DNA of 64,000 nucleotides from Sphingomonadales bacterium (GTDB taxonomy: Bacteria > Bacteroidota > Bacteroidia > UBA7662). The first letter of the stretch is position 1. Each line of letters starts with the position of its first letter. Positions 51,479 to 59,747 of the stretch are shown here, in pieces. The notes below the pieces were generated by a model. It searched no databases and was not told where the DNA came from. It saw nothing but the letters and a program-made list of their open reading frames with translations. The stretch is from positions 27,122 to 91,121 of the forward strand of contig VHAX01000007.1 of assembly GCA_016872215.1 (NCBI GenBank). Reading direction: 5' to 3'. The position numbers and the translations under genes are program-made.

Positions 51479-54400
51479 TCATCGGATCAAGTCCACCACG
51501 CCCTTCAGGGTCCTGCGCACACCATTTTTCTGCACGGCACGTATGATATATGGGTACGATCCTGAAGGCAGGGGCCTGCTCTGTTGGGTGCCGTCCCAAT
51601 TAACATTGGGGGCCGACTCGAAATGCACCAATCGCCCCCATCGGTCAAATATGGAGAGCGAAAGTGCCTCAAAACCGTAGGTAAAACCCGTAAACACATC
51701 ATTGGTGCCATCCCCGTCGGGGGTGAATGCGGTGGGCATACGCACCCCAACAGAGTCAATCCAAATATCGGACCGGGCAGTATCGAAACAGGATGGGTCG
51801 TCGCCATCTATCCGCAGCACGATCTTGTAGCGCCCTGGCCGAATATAGGTGTAGACCGGAGCGGGCAGAGTGCTTGTACCCCCATCGCCAAACGTCCAGA
51901 GGTATCTGCGAATCGCAGCGCCCGTACTGAGCTGGGTAAAGGATACCATCTGCGGAGCGTAGCCAGTGTCGGGACTAAACCCAAATGCTGCCTGGAGGGG
52001 TTCAAACGCAATCCGCAGAGTATCGGCCAAACTCGAACAAGGTGGATCGAAGACCCGAACCCACAGGGTCTGACTTTGCCAGGCGAGGAAGCTGATCTGC
52101 CGGGTGGTATCGCCCGTACTCCAAAGAAACCGTGCCTGTGGTGGGGCCAAAGCAGTGAGGGTGAGCTGGGTGGATGAACATATGGTGCGATCCGGGCCCG
52201 CATCCACGGAAAGGGCTACATAAGGATTCAACCGCAGGCTGTCACGCAGCCTGCAGCCCGCCGTATCGGTCAACTCCAGATAAACCCAACGCGGCTGCAT
52301 GAAGGTAAACTTCTGATTGAAAGAAGTTGTAGCACTGATTTCCGGGTCTGGAAACCATTGGACGGCTGAATAACCAGCACTTGGAATACTGACCCTCGCG
52401 GTGTCGCCAAGACAATATCGAAAAATCGCACCAGAAAACACCCTCAGCGGCACATTCACACGTACCCAAACGCTGTCAATTACAGGGCAACCGAGCGAAT
52501 CGTAGGCCTCCACCCGATACCATCTGCTCGCTGGGGGTGAAACCCGAATGCTCGCGGATCTGTGTCCGCCCCCGGAATACAGAGAATCCCATTCATATAC
52601 CCGTGCGCCGGCAGCAGTGAGCGTTACCGAATCACCGAGACAAATGGCGGGGACAGGCTGCAGTTGCAGAGTAGGAACGGGCTTCACGATGATGTTGCGA
52701 CCGATAGTATCCATACCCACACAACTGCTGATGCGTTGAGTGACCCGGTAGGTTCCGGGTGCGGGAAATGAAAAAGTAGGATTGGGAAGGGTCGACTGGG
52801 CACCCGATACACCGAAGTCCCATAAAAATGTGCCGCTAAGGGTTCCGGTCGAAAAAAACTGCACGGGCAGTCCCATACATACGAAGGTATCGGGGTACTG
52901 CGTGGAAAATCCGGCAACAGGCTGCACGTACTGCAGGTCGATTTTAAAGACCGCTGCATTGCAATTGAACGAATTGTTGGTGGCAGACCATGCACCCGGC
53001 GTGGTTGGGAAGTCGTCGTTTCCACCTCCGCAGCCCGCACAAACTGCGTGGTAAATGACCCCATCGCGCGAAAAGCGACAGGTTCCCCCGTCGACATGCT
53101 CGCGGGAGAATCCGCCTCCAAAAAACGAAGCAAACAACAGAGAATCCATATTCGCCTCCATGACCATCACATACATATCGTGGTGGTCGGTGGCGGTCTG
53201 GAGACGCTGCGCCGTGACCGGGAGGCCCACCATTGAAGAAACATGAATGTTTCGTGCTGTGTTCACCGAACCTCCCCAGCCAGTTAGGTATATTTTTCCG
53301 CACACATCGACCATGAAGGCGGTGGGCGAGAAGTTTGGACCCACGGAATTCGCCCCAAGCATGGTGCCCCTGAGCAGGCTATCGAGATCAGAACTAAACA
53401 CCTGAATGAAGTGTTTTCCGCCGGGATTACTGTAGATGCCCATAGGTAATATGCTGAGAGGCGAGGTGCTGATGCCCGTGACATAGACCCTGCCCAATCC
53501 ATCCCGGTCGAGCAAATAGGCCTGCTGATAGGATGCATTCCCCAGAAAGGTGCCGAATACGGGAGGACCGCCGGTGGTTCGGATTGCCAGCAGAAATCCG
53601 TCACCCCCTCCCTGATACTGGGGGATGTAGCCCCCCATTGATAGAGAAATCGGGAAGTTGCTGCTGAAGGTACTGCCCGTGATGTAGACCGTATCGACAC
53701 CCATAGCGCGAATTCCATAGACCGCATCCTGCTGATCACCGCCCAGATAGGTGGAATAGAGCAGACTGTCGAGACCTGCCGACAGTTTCACAAGTACCCC
53801 GTCCTGAACACCGGCCATCAATTGTTGGTGAGCCGATGGGCTAGTCGGGAAATTGGTTGAGGTGGTGTTTCCCACTATAAGTACACGACCTGCCGGATCG
53901 AGGGTGACCTCCCCCCGGTTGTTGTCGCCATAATTGAACCATAGTGCATTCAAATTGTGTAATTGTCCACTCCCGAAATTCTCGCCATCCATTCCGTTTC
54001 CTCCGAGGTAGGTCGACGAAAGTAACTGGGTTCCGGTGGGATGGAGTCGCGATACGACATAGTCCATTCCCCCATTGTGCGTGGGGTCGAATCCGAAGGC
54101 GGGATAGTTAGTCGATAAACTTTTCCCCAGGATATATAGGTAGTTTTGGACGTCAGAAACGAGACTGAGCAGGGTATCGCCTGATGATCCTCCCAAATGT
54201 GTGCTATAGATGAGGGTAGTGGCATCGGGGGCATATTTACTAACCACCATATCGGTACCTCCGTTGAAGCTGATATCGTAGGCCCCCAGTGTTGTGGGAT
54301 AGCCGACATCGAATACTATACCCCCTAAAAAAATCGACCCATCGGAGGCATAGGTTGCCGAAAAGCCCCAGTTATCGGCCATAGAACCCGAATAGGTACT

Positions 54401-55132
54401 GCCTACGAGCACTGGGTCGAGCACCAATACGCTGTTGGTCGGCCACGGGTAAACCTGAAAACCCCACGATGATCCGTTGCGCTTCAATTTCATCGGCACC
54501 TCCTGCTCAGGTTCTCGATCCGGGATTGCCCATGCACGGGGTGCCTCCTCACGAACCGGGTGGATTTGAGATTGGTAGACGAGGGTTCTGCGGCCCTTTA
54601 ACACCCAATCGACACCCTCCACCCGACATTGGATCCGATCGGGATGCGCGCCTGAGCGTACCCGAAACTCGTATTTGAAACCACCTTTAGTCTGAATGAT
54701 CAGGTCGATGCCTGGATAAAAATCGGGAAGTGTTATGGAACGGGCCGGAATGAGTTCACGCACCCAATGGCTGGAGTCGCTGCCCAAAAAATAACTGACC
54801 ACATGGGCACCCTTATCGGAGTAGAGCGGTTGTCCCCTAAAACTACTGCCTTCAAAAATACTTTGCCAGGCGTGGGCCGGCAGGCTCTTGTATTGACCCG
54901 GATTTTCGTGGGCTTCGGCCATCAACCCGCGGTCGGTGTGAATCCAGGTGAGGCGGTCGCGCTCCACAAATATGCGCATTCCGGGCAAGTCCGTGTGGGC
55001 CAAAACCCGATCTGGCCACTGTCCACCGTTCGGAATGATCCACCCAGCATCTGCCCTGCATGTGCCGATGCAGATCGAAAGAGAAAATAGGGTCAACCAT
55101 CCGCGGTATGCACTAATTACCCCATTCTTCAT
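51479..55132 (-). CDS. Giant secreted protein with SBBP repeats, PKD domains and type-B T9SS sorting domain
   Basis: 1217 residues from the ATG at 55132 (signal peptide ending near GTCRADA); an upstream ATG at 55192 lacks a good signal. The N-terminal 200 residues resemble DUF7948 (IIPNGGQWPDRVLAHTDLPG). Residues from about 230 to 720 contain SBBP-type beta-propeller repeats (STYLGG, YSTHLGGSSGDTLLSL, YSTYLGGDQQDAVYGI). Two PKD-like domains follow (FLWDFGVSGAQST; YLWTFGDGGTSTLPAPVYTY). The last 85 residues are the gliding-motility-associated C-terminal (CHU_C) sorting domain: PTAFTPDGDGTNDVFTG, SIFDRWGRLV, LPSGSYPYIIRAV. It should be exported by the T9SS encoded at 27-33 kb and held at the surface by PorP/SprF. 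Adhesive or structural role inferred. Confidence 0.92.
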   Translation of the reverse strand: MKNGVISAYRGWLTLFSLSICIGTCRADAGWIIPNGGQWPDRVLAHTDLPGMRIFVERDRLTWIHTDRGLMAEAHENPGQYKSLPAHAWQSIFEGSSFRGQPLYSDKGAHVVSYFLGSDSSHWVRELIPARSITLPDFYPGIDLIIQTKGGFKYEFRVRSGAHPDRIQCRVEGVDWVLKGRRTLVYQSQIHPVREEAPRAWAIPDREPEQEVPMKLKRNGSSWGFQVYPWPTNSVLVLDPVLVGSTYSGSMADNWGFSATYASDGSIFLGGIVFDVGYPTTLGAYDISFNGGTDMVVSKYAPDATTLIYSTHLGGSSGDTLLSLVSDVQNYLYILGKSLSTNYPAFGFDPTHNGGMDYVVSRLHPTGTQLLSSTYLGGNGMDGENFGSGQLHNLNALWFNYGDNNRGEVTLDPAGRVLIVGNTTSTNFPTSPSAHQQLMAGVQDGVLVKLSAGLDSLLYSTYLGGDQQDAVYGIRAMGVDTVYITGSTFSSNFPISLSMGGYIPQYQGGGDGFLLAIRTTGGPPVFGTFLGNASYQQAYLLDRDGLGRVYVTGISTSPLSILPMGIYSNPGGKHFIQVFSSDLDSLLRGTMLGANSVGPNFSPTAFMVDVCGKIYLTGWGGSVNTARNIHVSSMVGLPVTAQRLQTATDHHDMYVMVMEANMDSLLFASFFGGGFSREHVDGGTCRFSRDGVIYHAVCAGCGGGNDDFPTTPGAWSATNNSFNCNAAVFKIDLQYVQPVAGFSTQYPDTFVCMGLPVQFFSTGTLSGTFLWDFGVSGAQSTLPNPTFSFPAPGTYRVTQRISSCVGMDTIGRNIIVKPVPTLQLQPVPAICLGDSVTLTAAGARVYEWDSLYSGGGHRSASIRVSPPASRWYRVEAYDSLGCPVIDSVWVRVNVPLRVFSGAIFRYCLGDTARVSIPSAGYSAVQWFPDPEISATTSFNQKFTFMQPRWVYLELTDTAGCRLRDSLRLNPYVALSVDAGPDRTICSSTQLTLTALAPPQARFLWSTGDTTRQISFLAWQSQTLWVRVFDPPCSSLADTLRIAFEPLQAAFGFSPDTGYAPQMVSFTQLSTGAAIRRYLWTFGDGGTSTLPAPVYTYIRPGRYKIVLRIDGDDPSCFDTARSDIWIDSVGVRMPTAFTPDGDGTNDVFTGFTYGFEALSLSIFDRWGRLVHFESAPNVNWDGTQQSRPLPSGSYPYIIRAVQKNGVRRTLKGVVDLIR

Positions 55133-55781
55133 AGCGGATTCTGGGATTTTTTGTGAATTTATTCCGTATTTCCTGGTGCAGCGACCCATCATAAATCAGC
55201 AGCCACCGGGATTCCTCATTACCTATACAATGTTGGGCAAATTCGCCGAAGAGTAAGCTAACCATAGAACTGCGGTATGCTCTTGTTTGTCCCTTACTCA
55301 ACAGTTCCATTGGAAGAAGGGCCGCACGGACTTCCCGCATCCGTTCGTCACCCCTACGATCAAGGGCTGTGCGCAGACGTTCACGTTCGAGTTCTTCATA
55401 CAACCTTCTTTGCCTTTGCCATTCGTCCGGCCAGGCTTCCCTTTGGCGGACACGCCAATGATCCATCGCTTGCTGGGAAAGAGAATCGGGGTACAGGTAT
55501 AATACTTTGATTTCCCGGGGAATTCCCTTGGGCAGGGCACTCAAAGGATCGATTCGGTAGTCGCTGCACAACAGTACTACCCCATTCATATCATCAGATT
55601 GAAGTAATGGCTCCCTCGATACCAATTCCTGCCATTCCGGGGGGGACTCCAGAATGGGGAGTGCGTATACCTGGGCCAGCAGTTGACGGCTCTTCCATGC
55701 ATCGGCAACATAAACCGCTGCGCCCATTAGCAGACCTGTGATGACCAGAGTCAGCCCTTGTTTCTTTTGCCACCTAATCAT
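55113..55781 (-). CDS. Hypothetical protein with N-terminal membrane anchor
   Basis: 222 residues. QGLTLVITGLLMGAAVYVAD is a membrane helix or uncleaved signal. The rest is highly charged, with a helical Arg/Glu-rich stretch (EWQRQRRLYEELERERLRTA). No family recognised. It overlaps the giant T9SS gene by 20 bp and the upstream barrel-like gene by 4 bp (ATGA), so it is part of that operon and may assist the surface protein. Confidence 0.72.
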   Translation of the reverse strand: MIRWQKKQGLTLVITGLLMGAAVYVADAWKSRQLLAQVYALPILESPPEWQELVSREPLLQSDDMNGVVLLCSDYRIDPLSALPKGIPREIKVLYLYPDSLSQQAMDHWRVRQREAWPDEWQRQRRLYEELERERLRTALDRRGDERMREVRAALLPMELLSKGQTRAYRSSMVSLLFGEFAQHCIGNEESRWLLIYDGSLHQEIRNKFTKNPRIRYEEWGN

Positions 55782-56680
55782 CTTTCGTTTTTAGCGGTTG
55801 TATTTGGCATGGCTTCGGAGGATAAAGGCATCGACAGTCCGGCACGGAAGAGGTGGGTCGACAAATCATTAAAAGCATATTGGTAGCCGACCATCCCCTG
55901 AATCCGTTCTCCCTTTGTTCTCAGGTCGATACGAGCAACGACCGGACTATCACCCCGACCGATCCAGCCCTGGTAGCCTGTCAGCTCCCCGCCCCACTGC
56001 CATCCCTTGTAGCCCACATGACTGCGCACTCCCCATACGAATGCATCGTTTTGGGCATAAAGTGATTCCTGCCAGACCAGAAGCCCACCCCGCGCAAAGA
56101 CCACTATTCGGTCCGGAAAACGTCCGGGCGCATTCCAAACACGGCCGCCCTGCAACTCAAACAGATATCCGGGCGCATTGGTGTGTCGTGCGCTCTCGAA
56201 ATTCTTTCCCGCCGTGGTTTTGGTAGCCACGTGTAGCGACAAATCACAGCCTCTTCCACGGCCCCCGGCATCCAGTATTTTGCCGATGAAGGCAACCCAC
56301 AAATCGGAGGTATTGAACCCCGATGAGTCGCGCGCGCCCCTCCGGATTCGGGTCTGCTCGTCGGTCACGAACCACTCCACTGGCCTCCAGGTGAGGTCCA
56401 TTACTACCTTTCCCGGGGCAAATGGCACCCGAATGAACACAAACGGATTGTGGGTGCGGTCGCCGCCACCCCGGTGTACCTCCCACAAAAGATCGATACG
56501 ACCTTGTTTGGGTGGAGCCGGCTCCTGTGTCCAGCTCAGGGGTAGGGCGTTGGGCCCCATAAATCCGGGCGATCGTTGTAGTGTCGTGGGCGTTGATGCC
56601 TGTGCTTGCACGGTTTTAGGAACGTATATCCCCCAAAAAACCAACAGTAGTCCTACAATATGTGGGAATCTCTTATGCAT
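55778..56680 (-). CDS. Hypothetical outer-membrane beta-barrel-like protein
   Basis: 300 residues. Signal peptide ends near PKTVQAQA. The remainder alternates short beta-strands with glycine turns and aromatic residues (RIVVFARGGLLVWQESLYAQ, RSHVGYKGWQWGGELTGYQG, RIQGMVGYQYAFNDLSTHLF), as in outer-membrane barrels of about 12 strands. No family named. Start overlaps the glcD-type gene stop by 8 bp. Confidence 0.72.
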   Translation of the reverse strand: MHKRFPHIVGLLLVFWGIYVPKTVQAQASTPTTLQRSPGFMGPNALPLSWTQEPAPPKQGRIDLLWEVHRGGGDRTHNPFVFIRVPFAPGKVVMDLTWRPVEWFVTDEQTRIRRGARDSSGFNTSDLWVAFIGKILDAGGRGRGCDLSLHVATKTTAGKNFESARHTNAPGYLFELQGGRVWNAPGRFPDRIVVFARGGLLVWQESLYAQNDAFVWGVRSHVGYKGWQWGGELTGYQGWIGRGDSPVVARIDLRTKGERIQGMVGYQYAFNDLSTHLFRAGLSMPLSSEAMPNTTAKNER

Positions 56681-58181
56681 TGACTGTGAATATTTTACAG
56701 GGATTTAGGATCCCTCTCGGGTCGAATACCTCTTTAATGCCCCGCATGAGTTGTCGCTGCGTTTCGCCCATGACCTCGGGCAAATACGTTTGTTGTACCC
56801 ATCCCACGCCGTGCTCACCTGAGAGGGTGCCTCCGAGGGCGGCCACTTCCCGAAACAATTCCCTTATGCCTTGTTGTATGACACCGTTCCACTGTTCCTC
56901 TCCCATATCCCCTTTGAGGATGTTAACGTGCACGTTTCCGTCGCCCGCGTGTCCGTAACACACACTTTTAAACCCATACGAATTTCCTAATTCCTTTACC
57001 CGAGAAATCAACTGGGGTAGAGCCGCCCGGGGCACCACGGTATCCTCTTCCTTGTAGACCGAAGCCGCGCGCACCGCGTGTGCCACTTGTCGCCTCAACT
57101 GCCACAATTGCTGTTGTTCGGTTGCGGTCTGCGCAAGGAGTATCTCCCCTACGGTTCGATGCTGCAGTGCATCGAATAGGGTGGCCGCATCGTTTTGTAA
57201 GACATCCACCTGTGGACCATCGAGTTCTACGAGCAGATGGGCCTGCACCTCATCGGGAATATGGATATCGCGTTTCAGGTAGGCCGAAACCAATTCCATA
57301 GCATCGCGCTCCATAAATTCGAGTGCGGATGGGGTGATTCCCAGGTGAAAAATCTCCGCAACTGCCAAGCAGGCCGCCTCCAGTGTTGGAAAGGGCAACA
57401 GCATAAGCAGGGTCTGGGTGGGCTGCGGAATGAGGCGAAGTACGGCTTGGGTAACGACACCCAATGTGCCTTCACTGCCCACCATCAGCTGGGTGAGGTT
57501 GTATCCCGTGGCATATTTAAGAACCGATGCCCCGGTCCAAATCAGTTCACCCGAGGCCAGCGCTACCTGCAAATTCAGCACATAATCGCGGGTTGTACCA
57601 TATTTAACGGCATGTGGTCCTCCAGCTCCATGAGCCAGATTGCCACCGATGCTACAGGAGCCGCGACTCGAGGGATCGGGCGGGTAGTAGAGTCCATGAG
57701 CAGCCACTTCCTGCTGGATCACCTCCGTGATGCAACCCGGCTCGACCGTCACCTGCATGTTTTGGGTATCAATCTTCAGAATTCGGTTCATTCGACTCAT
57801 ATCGAGCAATACACCTCCGGTCACCGGAAGGGCGCCTCCGCTGAGTCCGGTTCCAGCCCCTCGGGGGGTGACCGCGATCCGGTGTTCGTGGCACAACCGC
57901 AACAGATGAGCTACCTGATCGGCCCGCTGGGGTCGCACCACCACGTCGGGCAGATACAGAAGATCCTCGGTTTCGTCGCGCCCGTAAGGTTCCAGGTCAT
58001 CGCCGACCCCTAATTCCGAACCTAATTCATCCCACAGCAACCTCAGAAATTTGCCGGTGACCGGGTTCAGATGCTCGGGCAGGGCAACCCTTGGGCTCGC
58101 CCGCACCTTGGGTGCGGAATCCGACTCCCTATAAACGGAGGCTAGACGGGGTTCCCCGGTTTGGTTGGAATGGGTCGACAT
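56673..58181 (-). CDS. glcD: FAD-linked oxidase, glycolate/D-lactate dehydrogenase family
   Basis: 502 residues from the ATG at 58181; an ATG at 58208 lies upstream of the -7 box and is less likely. The FAD_binding_4 domain shows VTPRGAGTGLSGGALPVTGG and SSRGSCSIGGNLAHGAGGPH, and the FAD-oxidase C-terminal domain SVCYGHAGDGNVHVNILKGD and GGTLSGEHGVGWVQQTYLPE. Such enzymes oxidise glycolate or D-lactate and feed electrons to the respiratory chain. The separate FeS subunit genes (glcEF-like) are not adjacent. It heads an operon with overlapping genes leading to the giant T9SS protein. Confidence 0.88.
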   Translation of the reverse strand: MSTHSNQTGEPRLASVYRESDSAPKVRASPRVALPEHLNPVTGKFLRLLWDELGSELGVGDDLEPYGRDETEDLLYLPDVVVRPQRADQVAHLLRLCHEHRIAVTPRGAGTGLSGGALPVTGGVLLDMSRMNRILKIDTQNMQVTVEPGCITEVIQQEVAAHGLYYPPDPSSRGSCSIGGNLAHGAGGPHAVKYGTTRDYVLNLQVALASGELIWTGASVLKYATGYNLTQLMVGSEGTLGVVTQAVLRLIPQPTQTLLMLLPFPTLEAACLAVAEIFHLGITPSALEFMERDAMELVSAYLKRDIHIPDEVQAHLLVELDGPQVDVLQNDAATLFDALQHRTVGEILLAQTATEQQQLWQLRRQVAHAVRAASVYKEEDTVVPRAALPQLISRVKELGNSYGFKSVCYGHAGDGNVHVNILKGDMGEEQWNGVIQQGIRELFREVAALGGTLSGEHGVGWVQQTYLPEVMGETQRQLMRGIKEVFDPRGILNPCKIFTVNA

Positions 58182-58188
58182 AGACTCA

Positions 58189-58196
58189 CAAATATA
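58189..58196 (-). promoter_or_regulatory. -7 box of the glcD-type gene
   Basis: TATATTTG on the minus strand, 7 bp before the ATG at 58181, again predicting a very short or absent leader. Confidence 0.4.
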
Positions 58197-58283
58197 CTTA
58201 AATCGCATCTTGCCTTAAACGAGCATTATTCCGTCTCATTAGGGCAATGCCCGTAAATCGCTACAGAATTTGCCTGTTTTGGG

Positions 58284-58314
58284 TTGGCTAATGGGAAAAT
58301 GTCGCGTAATTTTA
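58284..58314 (+). promoter_or_regulatory. Promoter of the E2 gene
   Basis: TTG (58284-58286), 20-bp spacer, TAATTTTA (58307-58314; one mismatch to TAnnTTTG). Transcription would start near 58320, which supports the ATG at 58332 rather than in-frame starts at 58284 or a few codons later. Confidence 0.45.
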
Positions 58315-58331
58315 CGCGCAATCAAAAAAAT

Positions 58332-59657
58332 ATGGCTGAAGTACTGCGTATGCCCAAAATGAGCGACACCATGACTGAGGGGGTCATTGCCGTGTGGCAC
58401 AAAAAAGTTGGCGATTCTGTTCGATCGGGGGATATATTAGCTGATGTGGAGACCGACAAGGCGACCATGGAACTGGAGAATTTCGTGAATGGCGTTTTGC
58501 TGCACGTGGGAGTTCCCCAGGGTAGCAGTGTGCCGGTCGACGCCATCATTGCGATCGTGGGCAAGGATGGCGAGGACATCAGCGCTCTACTTTCCTCAGA
58601 AGCAGCTACCCAGATCTCAGCTGCCTCTGAAGTCTCTGTTTTGGCTACACCCGTGAGCGCTCCAACAGATAACAATAGCCAGTCACCCGAAGCTGGTGGA
58701 CCCAGTTCGCCCTCTACGCCTCAGACATCAGCCGCATCGGTTTTGACTCAAAATGACACACAAAACCAGGCCATCAAAAGCCAAAGCGACGGTCGAACCA
58801 AAGCGAGTCCAATCGCCCGTAAAATGGCTGAGGAGCAGGGCATCGACTTAAGTCGGGTTCAGGGTAGCGGTGACGGCGGTCGAATTGTGCGCCGCGACCT
58901 GGAGTCACTTCCAGCACACCCCGCCACACATACTTCATACACCTCCCCGACCGCCGCGTTTGAAGGCTACGCTCATGAGGCATTTGAGTTGGTGCAGGTC
59001 AGTCCGATGCGCAAAACCATCGCCCGCCGTCTCATAGAAAGCAAATTCACCGCGCCCCATTTCTACCTGAATATGGAGGTGGATATGGATCGGGTTGTTG
59101 AGTCGCGCGCCCGGTTGAATGAAGCATCAGACATCAAAATTTCCATCAACGACCTGATTGTGAAGGCGGTGGCCATGTCTTTACCCCACCATCCTGCGGT
59201 GAATGCCTCCTGGCAGGGCGATACCATCCGATACAACCGTCATGTGCACCTTGGTGTGGCCATGGCTCTGGACGAAGGCTTGCTGGTTCCTGTGGTGCGC
59301 TTCGCCAACCAAAAGTCACTGAGCCAGATTGCCCAGGAAACTGCTATACTGGCCGATCGTGCCCGGCAGAAAAAACTTCAGCCAACCGATTGGGAGGGCA
59401 ATACCTTCACCATCTCCAACCTGGGCATGTTTGGCGTTGAATCGTTCACGGCCATCATCAATCCCCCCGATGCCTGCATTCTGGCTGTCGGTGCCATTCG
59501 CCAGGAACCTGTTGTGCGCAACGGTGAACTCGCTGTTGGTCACCGCATGAAACTAACCCTAAGCTGCGACCACAGGGTGGTGGACGGGGTCACAGGTGCC
59601 GCTTTCCTGCAACGCCTACAGAGTCTACTCGAGGAGCCCCTGAGGATATTGTTGTAG
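58332..59657 (+). CDS. Pyruvate/2-oxoacid dehydrogenase E2 (dihydrolipoamide acyltransferase)
   Basis: 441 residues from the ATG at 58332, where the lipoyl domain begins (MAEVLRMPKMSDTMTEGVIA). The lipoylated lysine is K43 in ETDKATMELE. A Ser/Pro/Ala-rich linker leads to the E3-binding domain (TKASPIARKMAEEQGIDLSR). The catalytic acyltransferase domain carries SPMRKTIARRLIESKFTAPH and the active-site DHRVVDG (His414). It transfers the acetyl group from lipoyl-lysine to CoA. Genes for E1 and E3 are not adjacent. Confidence 0.93.
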   Translation: MAEVLRMPKMSDTMTEGVIAVWHKKVGDSVRSGDILADVETDKATMELENFVNGVLLHVGVPQGSSVPVDAIIAIVGKDGEDISALLSSEAATQISAASEVSVLATPVSAPTDNNSQSPEAGGPSSPSTPQTSAASVLTQNDTQNQAIKSQSDGRTKASPIARKMAEEQGIDLSRVQGSGDGGRIVRRDLESLPAHPATHTSYTSPTAAFEGYAHEAFELVQVSPMRKTIARRLIESKFTAPHFYLNMEVDMDRVVESRARLNEASDIKISINDLIVKAVAMSLPHHPAVNASWQGDTIRYNRHVHLGVAMALDEGLLVPVVRFANQKSLSQIAQETAILADRARQKKLQPTDWEGNTFTISNLGMFGVESFTAIINPPDACILAVGAIRQEPVVRNGELAVGHRMKLTLSCDHRVVDGVTGAAFLQRLQSLLEEPLRILL

Positions 59658-59725
59658 TCGTGCGGTCATTCACCCGTATGGCCATTCAACTCGCCGATTA
59701 GACATCCTTGGGGTTGAATTATCCG

Positions 59726-59733
59726 TACATTTG
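59726..59733 (+). promoter_or_regulatory. -7 box of the TonB-dependent receptor gene
   Basis: TACATTTG, 14 bp before the ATG at 59748; a TTG lies 15 bp upstream (59708-59710), slightly closer than ideal. Confidence 0.45.
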
Positions 59734-59747
59734 CAACTTTGTTGCAT

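Noticed and set aside
55133..55192. Longer N-terminus for the giant T9SS protein
   Set aside because: The signal peptide begins properly at the ATG at 55132; the extra 20 residues are polar and lie within the upstream gene.
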